Shown here piece by piece: positions 36,203 through 47,800 of a stretch of 64,000 nucleotides of DNA. The position numbers were made by a program, and so were the translations under genes. Within the stretch, counting starts at the first letter, position 1. Each line of letters opens with the position of its first letter. Origin of the DNA: Plicaturopsis crispa FD-325 SS-3 (lineage: Eukaryota; Basidiomycota; Agaricomycetes; Amylocorticiales; Amylocorticiaceae). Under the pieces are notes generated by a model. The model did no database searches, was not told the origin of the DNA, and saw only the letters and a list, made by a program, of their open reading frames with translations. The DNA is taken from the NCBI GenBank assembly GCA_000827205.1, contig KN832560.1:218370-282369 (forward strand). The letters run 5' to 3'.

Positions 36203-37446
36203 ATGACACGTCTGTCAAACATATGCCCCAGGCGACAGCTCTCGGCTCTCGTGCAGCAGGTGAGTCGGCGCCATGTGCTTCCTCACCTTAGTATTGAACG
36301 GGCCGCATAGAATGCACTCAGGTCCATACCAAAATCCCATGCTTTTTGGGCTGCGACGTATGCTCGCAACATATCGCTGTTCTCTTCACCGTCCTCTGTC
36401 ACCCCACTGCCGCCACCCGTAGACTCTTTCGTAGCAGATTCCTCGGACGAGCCTGTGTACAGCTCGGAGGCAGATGCATTCTCCGCACCACCTCCAGACG
36501 CCTTGGTCACCTCCGACGTGTCCGAGGCTATAATCCCACCGCTGCAAATAGGCGACTTGGCCGACATGGGCCTTATTTCCTGGACGCCCGCAGGCATCGT
36601 TCGCAAAATGATTGAACTATCGGTCGTTTCAGCAGGTGTACCCTGGTTCTGGTCCATCGTTCTCACCACTGCCGTTCTCCGCCTTTTGGCCCTGCCGATG
36701 ACCATCCAAAGCATGAAAGCAGCAGCGGCGATGGTGCCGTTCAAAGGCGAGATGGATGCGGCCCAAGAGATGATGGCCCGTGCACGGCGCACGCAAGATA
36801 CTGCCCTTCTTTCACAGGCAGCTATGATGCAGCAAAATGTGGCTATGAAGGCTGGGTCCAACTTTTCCCGGCTCATTGGGGGGCCGGTGTTGCAAGTGAC
36901 GACTGGGTTCGGGCTATTTTGGGGCATCGAGAAGATGTGCAGGTACCCAGTCCTGCAAATGAAAGACAGCGGATTGAGCATACTGCCGGACCTGCTATCT
37001 ACAGCTCCTTCACCAGGCCTGGCGCTCGTATCGGCTGCATTGATGAATGTGCAGCTCACGGTAAACATATTCCACGAGCGATATTTGTAGTGCATTTCTG
37101 ATTGCGCGCTTCCAGGTCTCGAAGAATCAAACTGATCCTAAGCAAGGGCACATGATGAACGCAATGCGTGCGCTGAGTCTTGTGTCGATACCGTTCATGT
37201 TCTTCATGCCAGTGGTACGCCATACGCCAGACTCTACTCTATCATCGCACTTACCTGTCATATCAGGCCGTGCACATCCCCATCATGACTGGGATATTGA
37301 TTGCAATCCTGCAGACATATGCATTGCAAAGATCCGCCGTCCGCTCCTGGCTTGGTATTCCACCGCCACAGGTCTACGAAGGACGACACCCGACAATCAT
37401 GGAATCCATAGCTTACGCGCGCCAGCGTCGAGATGGAAGCAAATAA
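36203..37446 (+). CDS. OXA1: Mitochondrial inner-membrane insertase OXA1
   Basis: Oxa1 inserts mitochondrially made proteins into the inner membrane. The first exon MTRLSNICPRRQLSALVQQ is a classic amphipathic basic presequence, followed after one intron by NALRSIPKSHAFWAATYARNISLF. A Ser/Asp-rich linker leads to IGDLADMGLISWTPAGIVRKMIEL and helix 1 (GVPWFWSIVLTTAVLRLLALPMTI). The matrix loop is basic and helical (MMARARRTQDTALLSQAAMMQQ). Later helices include GPVLQVTTGFGLFWGI, GLALVSAALMNVQLTV, LSLVSIPFMFFMPV and IPIMTGILIAILQTYALQ. The C-terminal tail after the last helix is about 45 residues, shorter than the ribosome-binding tail of yeast Oxa1, so COX18 is the alternative. The length of about 370 residues favours OXA1. 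Confidence 0.85.
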
Positions 37447-37761
37447 AGCAGGCCGAAGAGGCAAGCAGACGAGAGCCGCGTTCATATCTATGCGTGCATG
37501 CATATGACGAGCACGGCAGAGTTTTACCTACCAGTAATTCGCGGGACTTTGAAGAAATCCATTAACAAGGACAATCAACCTTGAAGTACCTATATCATAT
37601 CTACTTACTTATTTACGCTCTTGAATCATCTTACATTTGCAACAGGAAGAAATGTGAGCTTTCGAGGGAACCACGTTAGCATCACAAACTAGCCGCACAA
37701 TGTAAGTACTCGATAGTCCGCAGAGATATGATCCACTATATCCAATGTATCGCGTCGGTGC
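37447..37761. other. Convergent 3' flank, OXA1 / DLD1
   Basis: This 315-bp AT-rich interval holds both 3' UTRs. No gene, repeat or RNA element is seen. Confidence 0.45.
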
Positions 37762-39914
37762 TCAATTGCTAACCCGCGTGTCCTTCAAAACCGGGTGTTT
37801 TGTTTCGTCAGGATAAAGCTATACGAAACCAAGGTCAGCGCACATAACACAGACGTCAAAGCGCGCTCACCTTTCCCGGGTTCATAAGGTCCAATGGGTC
37901 GATTGCCTTCTTCACGGCGCGCATGAGTTCGACAGTGCCCGCGCCCAGTTCATCCACCAGATACTCCTTCTTCCCTACCCCAACTCCGTGCTCGCCCGTA
38001 CCTGGTAAACTGTATCAGCAGTCGTACGAAAAACAGGAACGCGTGTCTTACATGTCCCATCCATGGCAATGGCACGGTGCACAAGACGGTGAACAGCGTC
38101 ACTAACGATTGCCAGCTCCTTGTCATCCTTGAATAATAGCAAGGCATGGAAATTCCCTGGAAATACTACTGTTAGATTTCGAGACCAATCGGACTAATAA
38201 ATAATACCCACCATCGCCTACGTGACCGACAATTGTGTATTTCTCGATGCCCGCTTTCTTGATGTCCTCCTTTGTCTCGGCGACGAGTTGCGGTAAGCGG
38301 GACACGGGAACGCTAAAACACGACGCGTTCAGCCGTAAGCTAACGCTACGTACCGTGAGCACGTACCAGACATCCGTCACCCATAATCTGTATCCCGTTG
38401 CCCACTCCAACGTACTCTTGAGCGCATACTTCCGGCTTTGCCACAAGTCTGCGCCTTCTTCGTCGTTTGCTGCGAATTCGAACTTGCTGCTCTTATGCCG
38501 CTTGACGATCTTCCGGACAGTGTCTGCGGTTTGTTTTATCGCTTCTGGTGCACCCTGTATCTTGAAGAACAGTGTCTCGGTCACAGGGAGCGGCTTTGCA
38601 ACGAGTCCACCTTCATTGACGGCGTCCATCACTAGAAAGAACAAAACGATATTGATAAGATTCGAGCAGCATCGAGATTATGTGCCCTCAGCTTACTGTT
38701 GTCGTCGCAGAATTCAATACATTCTGAAGGACATCATAAGCAGCATACATATGTAGTACAATTGAATCGCAACTTACGAATGTGAGGTCCGTAAGGCGTC
38801 TGAAGAATCTCCTGTACCGCGCTAACTGCGTTTTGGACGTTGGAAAATTGAGCAAGTGCGACCTGCGTCGGTATGACCGGTGCCAGCCGCAGTGTAGCTT
38901 CCGTGACGATTCCCAGCGTGCCTTCTGCGCCGATGAAGAGTTTGGTAGCGTCCCACCCCGCAGCAGATTTCCGTGCCCGGCTCCGAGTCTTGATGACCTC
39001 TCCGGAAGGCAGCACGACCGTCGCATTGAGGAACCATTCACCTTTAGCGGTGCCGTACCTGACAGCGTTGGTGCCAGAGCACCCGGTGGCTATCATGCCA
39101 CCAATGGTAGCACCGGGTCCAGGGTCAATCTAAAACAATGGTTTAGCAGTTGCGCTAGACTGTGTAATGTGATCAGGAAATACTGACGGGAAAGAAGAGG
39201 GGGATGCCCTTGTCGGCCAGGGCCTGATTAATGTTCTCCCACTGTGCGCCAGCTTGACATGTCAAGTCCGCATCGTCCTCTGTTCATTCAGTGTGGATCA
39301 AAATGATGATTTAGGGAGGACGAATTATAATAGACGGTAGACGCACCATTAATATTTATAATCTGGTCCATGCCAGCCATGTCCAAACATATACTACCGG
39401 TGGGAGTACCACTGAAATGACCCTCCAACGCCGTCCCGCCTGAGAATGCAACAATTGGTATACGGTATTTCCTCGATATGTTCACGACTTTCACGACGTC
39501 CTCCGTGGTACGGGGGCGCACAACGACGGAGTGCGGAGAGGACGGGTGGTATGAATTCTCCGAGAACCCGTACAATCGCAGAGTCTCGATGTCAACGTCA
39601 ATGGCCTCCTTCGATGGGAGCGCTTTACGCAATTCAGCGATAGCAGCTTGAGCGTCGTCGAGGGAGCCGTATTTGCTTTCTGTAGAGGATGGGGGTCCAC
39701 CAGGGAGAGCGTAACCGTTCCGCAGAGCGAGGATACCAGCACCGAGAGCAACGGCAGACCCAAGTACGAAGGCACCGAGTGTCTTGTAACCTGAGGCTGG
39801 GCGGGCAGACGACTCCGTATGTGCCGCTCGTCTACGCGCCGCTGTGTAGACAGACGACGCTGCCTTTGACGAGACCCTTGGTCGGGTGGCTACGCGAGTA
39901 CATACACGCAACAT
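37762..39914 (-). CDS. DLD1: D-lactate dehydrogenase (cytochrome c), mitochondrial
   Basis: This FAD enzyme oxidises D-lactate to pyruvate and feeds electrons to cytochrome c. The ATG at 39914 gives MLRVCTRVATRPRVSSKAA, a mitochondrial presequence; upstream in-frame starts are not ATG. A hydrophobic helix (GAFVLGSAVALGAGILAL) would anchor it in the inner membrane. The FAD-binding type 4 domain has VVVRPRTTEDVVKVVNIS, PIVAFSGGTALEGH, DPGPGATIGGMIATGCSGTNAVRYG and GAEGTLGIVTEATL. The C-terminal domain has WQSRKYALKSTLEWA, TDVCVPVSRLPQLV, IVGHVGDGNFHALL, TCTGEHGVGVGKKEYL and DLMNPGKLYPDE. A 27-nt exon carries QCIEFCDDN. The stop follows KDTRVSN. Length is about 590 residues. Confidence 0.93.
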
Positions 39915-40284
39915 CTGGGGAAACTTGGGGTAAGCAGTACTCCGGGAGTCTGAAACTGGCACTATATAGGTCGTCGAACGGTCGCCAGTGAGTCAAAGAC
40001 AGGCAAGCTGCGATGAAATAAATCTAGACGGGTCCCTGTCCGGTCCCTGTGATCTGCAATTGCTCACAGGGTTTCACGGCTGGGTGGAAGTTCGGAGTCC
40101 GTCGAGCTCGCCATTCCCGCTCATCGGTACGGTAGAAATAGGGGCTTTCGTCGTTCGAAAAAGGGAATACCTGCTAATCATCCGTCAACGATCGGGCATC
40201 CTAGACCCAACTTTTTCCACTACCAGTTCCTCGTCTTCCCTGGATTGTTCTTCGAGGACCGTGCTCGCGATCAATGGGCGAGGG
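39915..40284. promoter_or_regulatory. Divergent promoter, DLD1 / BMT2
   Basis: This is 370 bp between start codons. A short direct repeat GGTCCCTGT occurs at 40031-40039 and 40042-40050. It might be a factor site, but two copies of nine bases are weak evidence. Confidence 0.35.
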
Positions 40285-41226
40285 ATGCCAAAAGCGCGCA
40301 AGAAAAGCACGCCAATAACATCCCAAACCGCTCCGGGGTCATCTTCCAGCAAGCCCCAGTCCAGCCGTACCGTTATCCGCGCCTTCCATGTCCTGATCAA
40401 AAGACAGGCGCAATTGCAAAGCCAAAGACAAGATGCGACGACTGCAAAGCAACTGGCCGACGTGGAAGAAGAGATTGAACGGCTCGGTGGTCTGAGCGCA
40501 TACCAGCGCATGTCTAGCATCGGACAGGGCAATGACCGCGGCGGCGGGAGCGAAAAGGTCCTGATTGCGTGGCTACGAGACATCGGTGTCGCTGACAGAG
40601 TAGGAAAGCCGAAGCTAAGGTCCGTTGAATCGATTGTCGTTGTCATCTCCGTATTGAACGTCAGTTCTAGGCTGCTCGAAGTAGGTGCATTGAAACACGA
40701 TAATTATGCGGCGTGCAGCGCTTGGATAGAGGCAACGCCCATCGATTTACGCTCGAGGCACCCATCTATCGCCGAGCAGGACTTCCTCCTCATGGATCCA
40801 CTCGAGCACCACGAAACATGGGACATCATCAGCCTCAGCCTGGTCGTCAATTTTGTCCCTGACCCCGCCCAGCGAGGTACGTCGTATTTTCATGCTCGCT
40901 GACAGAGTTTCATATTTCTCATACTTTGTCTCGCAGGTCGTATGCTGTCCTTGGCATACAAGATGATACGCCCGAGCGGTCTTCTTTTCCTCGCTCTTCC
41001 GTTACCCTGCGTGCAGAACTCGCGTTATCTTACCTTTGAGCATCTTACCTTGCTCATGAAGGCCCTTGGCTTCGAGGAGCTCAAGGTGAAATGGAAGAAG
41101 GGCGGAAAGATGGCGTACTGGCTGTACCGCAGGACGGACGCGGCTCACAACGCGAGTACCGAGCCGTTTCGCAAGAAAATTGTATTTCGACAGGGAAGTA
41201 GGAACAACTTTGCAATTGTTCTGTAA
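40285..41226 (+). CDS. BMT2: 25S rRNA adenine-N1 methyltransferase BMT2
   Basis: Bmt2 makes m1A2142 in 25S rRNA in the nucleolus. The start MPKARKKSTPIT has a basic, nuclear-type N-terminus. YQRMSSIGQGNDRGGGSEKVLIAWL is the family's conserved helix. Removing a 51-nt stop-free intron (GTCCGT to TTCTAG, about 40620-40670) joins PKLR to LLEVGALKHDNY, the SAM-binding loop; retained, it would break that motif by 17 residues. DLRSRHPSIAEQDFL, ETWDIISLSLVVNFVPDPAQRG, RMLSLAYKMIRPSGLLFLALPLPCVQNSRYL and GFEELKVKWKKGGKMAYWLY complete the Rossmann-like methyltransferase. It stops NNFAIVL. The protein is about 280 residues. Confidence 0.92.
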
Positions 41227-41466
41227 TAATCTATGTTTTATCCTGCACGTCTTGGGCCGTGTACATGTCGTGTACCCAAATACCTTTCTCGCCACCGCTG
41301 AAACCGATTGACTCACTGCAGCCACCGGCGCGTTGACGTAATCAGAGGTCCCATAAGACTTGCTGCACGCGCGTTTCCGACTCTCACTTCCACCTTCCAC
41401 AGCTCACGATTGCTTAGAGAACTTGCCTTCCACTAGACCTTCATCTGCATCTACTTATCATATACA

Positions 41467-42205
41467 ATGGCCGACCAAGACTGGGACAGCAAGACCGTTA
41501 TTGGATTCCGGGCCAAAGCGCCCAAGGTAGCAAGGAACACTGCCGACTTGAATGGTACGTGGACTCGCCTGACCGACTAGCGTGGCGGAAATATGCTGAC
41601 TCGCCTTGTGTCCAGCTGTAAGCTAGACTTGAATGCACGATACGCATACGCGGTACTTACTCGCAGGGAATTTAGGCTCGACGAACAGGAGCAGTTGTGG
41701 CAACAGACAAGAAAGTGACAGCAGGCGGGAACAAAGCTCACCAGGGTACGTGTGTCCACCTGTAGAGTCAGTCGCACATGGATCATTGACGTCCGGTATA
41801 GGGACAGACCACCAGCGCATAGCAAAGCTAGACCGTGAAAACGAAGTAGCCCCGCCCGCCAAGATCGCACCTTCAGTAGGCCGCGTACGTCACTCATCCG
41901 TGCCACGTTTACCCCCCGCTCACTCTATTGTACGCAGGCCATCCAAACAGCACGCATGGACCTCAAAATGGCACAGAAAGATCTGGCGGCCAAGATCAAC
42001 GAGAAGCCTTCAGTGATCCAGGACTATGAATCCAGCAAAGCGACACCAAACCCCCAAATTCTCGGGAAGCTCGAGAGGGTTCTCAAAGTCAAACTGCGCG
42101 GTACGTATTTCTTGCGTTGCTAGTGCCTCTAGTACATATACTCATGCGTCTGCCTGCGCAGGTTCTGACATTGGGAAGAAGCTGGAGGGGCCGAAAAAGT
42201 CGTAA
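41467..42205 (+). CDS. MBF1: Transcriptional coactivator MBF1
   Basis: MBF1 bridges bZIP-type activators to TBP. The exon at 41467-41554 gives [29 protein letters not shown] plus one base. A 2-nt micro-exon (41616-41617, CT) completes GCT for Ala, and the exon from 41676 continues [23 protein letters not shown]. The join reads LNAARRTGAV, the MBF1 consensus. [28 protein letters not shown] follows, then the helix-turn-helix (cro/XRE) domain [55 protein letters not shown], and the end [13 protein letters not shown]. About 150 residues, full family length. Every other splice junction is canonical GT-AG. Confidence 0.93.
41616..41617 (+). other. MBF1: 2-nt micro-exon of MBF1
   Basis: The dinucleotide CT sits between CTTGTGTCCAG and GTAAGC. 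The upstream intron is 61 nt (41555-41615) with branch-like CTGAC, and the downstream intron is 58 nt (41618-41675) ending AATTTAG. Direct joining of the neighbouring exons, or use of any other nearby AG/GT pair, shifts the frame or meets a stop. With CT the protein matches the family without a gap. Confidence 0.85.
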
Positions 42206-42575
42206 TTTAGCCCCTCCGTAGTCACCACTTTGCATCGACGCTTTGCCATTTATGCCTTGTAACACGTACAGAAATCCTCATATCGTCGCAATGTCCGCTT
42301 TGAATGGTGCCGAGTAAAACGAAATTGCAAGGGAAGTAGCCGTGCTGCAGCGCTTTACAACTTTTGAACGGCTGCTCGAACAGACGCTCTTCATGCTGTG
42401 GCCATACGCATTGCTTACATCTCTCCTTGCTTGTGTCCAGAGTTATTGCTTGGATGAATTAGATAAATCTTGAAAGCGAGGACAACGAGTGAGGAGAGTA
42501 CATACACCAAGCGGGCTACATCGTAAGTAGACAAGGTAAGAAAGGTAAGAAAATGACACGAGAAAACAGTTGGAA
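42206..42575. other. Convergent 3' flank, MBF1 / gamma-tubulin
   Basis: This 370-bp interval holds both 3' UTRs. Short open frames on the minus strand are the last intron and 3' flank of gamma-tubulin. No gene is seen. Confidence 0.45.
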
Positions 42576-44407
42576 CTATGACTGGTTCTCGTCGGGTGCG
42601 CCCTGTTAAACAATGAGTTGGTATCCAAACGAGGGTATCAAGCACGTACGTATGTGATATAGTCAGGACTCTCGCAGGCTTTGTACTCGTTGAGGAGCTC
42701 TTGGGCTGTCGCCCTAATTGTTCGCAATGCATTAGCGCAGGACAAGTATCAACCGGCGGATTGCTTACCGCGCATCGTCGAACTCCTCGAGCCCATTCTC
42801 GAACATCTTCTCCTTTTTGTACTGCTCTATAAACGCGTTGCGTTTTCTGAGCTTGTCGAATTGATCAAGCATGCGCATGAATAACTACGACATGTTCAGT
42901 GAGCAAGGAGTTCGCAACATGGAAAGGAAGCACTTACAGAGGCAATACTCGTATGGTTGGCAAGCATGAGCCCGCTCACGCGATGATTCGTAGCAATGTA
43001 CGGTGATTTACGAGTGAGCGCTACTTGGATCGAAGCGGGACCCCATGGTATGAAGTTCGCTAGCTGTCGCTCTCGTATCCGGAGAAGAGATTGGTGGACC
43101 TGAAACGCAATTCAAGGAAAGGCTGCGGCGCTCAGAGGGAAAGGCTCACATCTGTCGGGTCGACATCGCCCTGGATGATGTTCAGGATCGATATGTAACA
43201 AGCAGTCTTACTGGGCGTAGTCGAGACCATGCGATTCTTGGGTTGGAGGAGACGGCGCATGACATCGAGAACTGTTGTTCTTCGTATTGGTTTCGCCTGG
43301 AGTCGCATGTCAGCTTCAGCGTAGGGAATATGAATGTAGAGTCCCAACCTTATCAATCTGATCGCTGGTGAAGGGAGTATAGGAAGTCATAAGGAAATGG
43401 CACCGCGGTGTTGGTATAAGGGAGGCGATAATCCCAACCAAGTCGTTGTTCATATATCCCGGGTATCGTAGTGTCTGCGTACTAGCCGCGATTACTGTCG
43501 ATACCTACAACGATGGCGATGAGGTCTCAGTGGCATACACCGGCAAGCTTAAGCTCACAAGTTGGTTTGTCTGGTCAAAGGTGGGCGTTTGGACGTGTAG
43601 CCTGTCTGCAGATATGCGAGCTAGCGCGCCATTGTCCAGCACGACCACAGAGTCAGCGTGGTTGGTGAGCCGCTTGAGGGTGAGTAAGGAGTTATACGGC
43701 TGCACTACGACATCTCCTTCCGATGCGTTAGGGAAGACGGAGTACGTCTGTATAAGCTTTTTTGGAAACCGGTCATTCAACCGTTCGAGTAGGAAGGAAC
43801 CAAGGCCTGAGCCAGTTCCGCCTGCTATTGAATGCATGAGCATGAAGCCCTGAGTGAATAAGATGAGTGGATATACGGGCGATGGAGAACGCTGCTATAC
43901 CTCTAGTGAATCGCTGCCTTCCGCCTCGCGGTCTACCATCTCCATGACCTCCTCATATATGCGCTCCCCGGCGGCATAGCCTTGGGCCCAATTGTTTCCC
44001 GCACCTCCACCATCTTTGGACACGAATATGTTCTCCGGGTTGTACAGATTCGCGTACGGCGATGTCAAAATGTTGTTTATCACCTAAAATGCGCGCGGTC
44101 GTCAGCTCAGCATCCTACTACCCCCAAGCACAAAACACGCGCCCTAGGTTCGAGATCGACAAGGATTGCTCTTGGGATATAGTGCTCGTCGTCGGCCTGG
44201 TAGAAAAACACGTCCTTTCTGTCTCCACCCTCCGTGGCCCAGTCTTCAAGGATGCCCTCCTTGTTGATACCGTGTTCGGCACAAAGGCGTTGCCAATACA
44301 CGGACCCCACTACAGCTCAGATCAGACGCAGACCTATGAAAAGCAAGTCATTGCGCACTTTGATTGCCACATTGGCCCAGCTGCACCGTTACAATCTCGC
44401 GAGGCAT
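42576..44407 (-). CDS. TUB4: Gamma-tubulin
   Basis: Gamma-tubulin nucleates microtubules at the spindle pole body. The first exon [16 protein letters not shown] joins over an intron to [83 protein letters not shown] and the GTP-binding GGTGSGLGS follow. [21 protein letters not shown] and [13 protein letters not shown] are gamma-type, not alpha or beta. Later exons give [60 protein letters not shown] and [35 protein letters not shown]. The last intron (GTACGT to TTTAACAG) leads to a tiny coding end APDENQS. About 470 residues. Confidence 0.96.
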
Positions 44408-44838
44408 GCTCGGTATAAGTCGTGTTCAAGGCGCGGGACGCGTCGAGCAGCACTAAATTTGGAATCACGTTTCGCATCGTCGACTCGACTCATTGACCGA
44501 CAGATCAGATATTGAGACAGACAGAAAACATGGAATTTATCGAAAACAATGTGCAGTAAATATATGCGAACCGGACAGTGATTGTAAAGTATCTGATGCA
44601 ATGGCCTTAAGCCAATAGAAAAAGTTGCAGGGACCTATGTGTTATGAATGATGATGGTACTGTTGCTGGTACTGGCCTTGAGCCACTGGTGCAATCCCCT
44701 AATGTGATACAGAACTGGTGAGATGTAGAGTGTAATCAAGAGTGAAAACAAATCCAAAGATTGTAAGCTGTAGCTGAGTGAGAGTCGAGAACGGAGGTGG
44801 AGATTTGAGATTTCGCGAGAAAAGATGGATGTGTGGTT
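44408..44838. other. Intergenic, gamma-tubulin 5' / nucleoporin 3'
   Basis: This 431-bp interval carries the gamma-tubulin promoter and the 3' UTR of the nucleoporin, both on the minus strand. TGATG/TGGTACTG-type short repeats are seen around 44650-44690. No gene is supported. Confidence 0.4.
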
Positions 44839-47800
44839 TTATGCCTTGCGGGCGCCCCTTCTGTTGGGCAGTTTCTTGATGTTTCTGTTGGCAGCAGGTG
44901 GGGCCGCTCCGATCGTGAACAGGGATCCACTGGTCGAGGGCGCGGAGAGACCTTGAGGAGCATTGAACGGACTTGTTGTTGGCGCGCCGCCACCAAAGGT
45001 GAAACTACCGCCCCCGCCACTTGGCGTAGTCGGGGTCTGCACAGGAAGCGTCGAGTTCCCATTAGCGGGGGAGGCAGGTTGGCTAGATCCGAAGGAGAAT
45101 GGGTTGCTCGGTGCAGCAGTCGGTGTCGGGGCTGCAAAAGAGAAAGATGGCTGCTGAGCAAAGGTAGACGGACTATTGGGCGCAGATCCTGCATTCGAGG
45201 TAGCCTGGCCAAATGGATTGGCGTTACCCGTATTCGATGAAGGGGCACTTCCGAAGCCAAAGGATGTGCCGGTCGTTGTCAATGTTGGCGCAGGCTGGCC
45301 GAAGGAGAACGGACCTGACGACGAAGGTCGTCTTTCGATAGGTTCGGGGGCCGTTGGCTGGCCGAACGAGAAAGGCCCGCCAGTCGATGGTCGGGGCTGT
45401 TCAGTCTCTGGTTTGGGAGGACCAAATGAAAACCCACTTCCAGCAGCTGAGGGTGGGTTAGACTGCTGTCCAAACCCGCCAAATGCTGGCGGCTTAGCCT
45501 CCAATTTGGTGTCCAGCTTAGGACCGAAAATGTTCGATGTTGATCCGCTTGTAGACGGTGCACCGAATGAAAATGGCGAGCTCGCATTTGTGTTCCCACC
45601 AAACAACGAGCCTGACGTCGACGGTGCAGAAGCGCCAAACGAGAAACCAGTAGACGCAGGCGCCGACACTTCCTTGCTCCCGTTCAGGTTTATGTCCCTT
45701 GTGGGACTCTCCTCCATACTGTATTCATTAGTCTCCTTCCTAGGTGGCGTCACCGGTCTCGCGGGTCCGCCACCAAAGGAGAACGATGAGGAGCTACCCG
45801 CGGTAGTCGATTGGGCATTGCTGCTCGCCCCGCCGAAAGAGAAGCCCGTCGCCGGTGCGGCAGCGGGAGCGCCAAAGCTAAACGGTGATTTGTTCTCAGC
45901 CGCAGCTGGGGGTGTCGCTGGAGAAGCACCGAACGAAAAAGGCGTCTTCGACGTGTCTTTATTGGTGGTAGTCGCAGTTGGCACTGAGCTCGTAGAAGGC
46001 TGACCAAACGAGAACCCACCACCAGCGCCAAACAACGGTTTCGGCGCACTATTGTCAGGAGTGGCGGCAGTTTGACCAAAGGAAAATGTCGATGCTAGGG
46101 TTGGCTTAGATGCGTCCGTGCTTGGGGCGACGTTCGTGACGGAGGGAGCAGTACCGAACCCAGTAAAGGAAGGTGCAGAAATACCTGGAGTGGGTCCAAA
46201 GAGCGGAGGCGGCTTTGTGGCACCGTCTGCGGGTTTGGGCTCCTCAGTCTTGGGTAAGTCTACGGGTTTTGGGGCACCGAAAGAAAACGGAGTCGTTGCT
46301 TGTTCAGCTGGTTTCGAGCTGGAAGGCTGAGCACCACCAAACAGCGGCGAGGCCACCTGCACCTTGGGAGGTTCCTGTGAAGCAGGAGGTGCCCCAAACA
46401 ATGATGTCGGGGCGGGTGTAGATCCGAACACAGAAGTAGGGGCTCCGCCAAACAGCGAAGGCGTCGGAGGGGTTGGCTTCTCGGCAGCTTTGCTGTCCCC
46501 CTCCCACAACGGGTTCTCTGCATCCTTGGTAGGCGGTGGCGGTGTGGAAGCGGCGGAGCTCGATAGAGCAGGTGAGTTGGCAAAGAAGTTCGGGATACCG
46601 GAAGGAGTGGCAGGCGGTGCCGCTGCTATTGGTGCGATCGGTGCGATCGAACTGGATGAGGACCAAGGCTGGGACTCGGGCAAAATCTGTGGGGGAGGCT
46701 GCAAAGTGGGCAATGTAGATGACTGAGGTTGCGGATCCTGCTGTGATGCCTGCGAGGTGGATGCCGACTCCGTTTGTTGCCGCGTTGGCTCTTCTTTCTG
46801 GGAAGGTGCTGCACCAAAGATGACAGGCGGCTGCGTCTGCACTGGTTTAGAGGGAGGCGCACCAAAAGAGAAGGGCAGAGACGGGATAGGCGGCTCCTTG
46901 GCGTTACCATCCTGCTCGATTTTCGGGGGCTGAAAAATGTTCAAGATTTTGTTAGGACTGCTACGCGATGGGAGTGTCGGAGCAAATAGACGCACCTCCT
47001 TTGCAAAGCTAAATCCAGCAGGAATTTCAAACGCAGGCGCTCGCTTTTGAGCTTCGTCAAGCTCTTTCAACTCTTTCTCTCTGCGACGCTCTGCCTCATC
47101 CTCCTCGTCAACATCCTCAATGACTGCGCCTCGGTCACCGTTGGTAGGTCCTGCGCCCATGAGGTCGTCCTCGTCATCAGAGCCAGCAGCTGAAAAGCGG
47201 TTCTTTGAGGCAGATGGGCGGGAAATAGGGCGCGCTATAGGGTTGTGATTTCTACGAGTGCGGCCAACGCGAAGAGAAGAGCCGGAGGCTGCAGATGGGG
47301 CCGGTGGTAGGTCGGGCTTCGTTACAGGTATAGGCGGTGGCAGAGGCGCTTGTACAGGTACGGCTGGGCGATCCTCCTCCTTCTCAGGTGAAGGACCTTG
47401 TTCCTCTTGTTCCTCTAACCGTCTTCGTGCTAGCAGTTTCTTCATGCCTCCCTCACCTGCGTAGGGCTTTGTCCGGTTAATATCCTTCGCCGCCTTTTCC
47501 TTCTTGTCTTTCTCGCCCTTCTCGCCCTTGACCTTTTTGCCCTTCCGCTTTCTCCGACTTTTCGAGTCCTCGGTACCGTCATCCTCCATACCCATGCCGA
47601 CCCAAAACCGATCTCCTTTTGACGCGCGGAATATACTTGGAACACTGTTGCCTACTTCAGATGCCCCCGCTGAGAAGGAGGATCGAAGCCGTGTAGGAAG
47701 CAATGGAGTCTTGTATATATCTAATTCATGGAGAGCACGTTCCGCGGCATTGGCATTGGCAGGACCTTGCATGTCGGATAGAGGACGTGCCGGAGCAGTA

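Noticed and set aside
45176-46003. 275-codon open frame antisense to the FG nucleoporin
   Set aside because: It mirrors the repetitive FG codons (Pro/Gly/Asn-rich) and has no domain. The minus-strand frame is the real gene.
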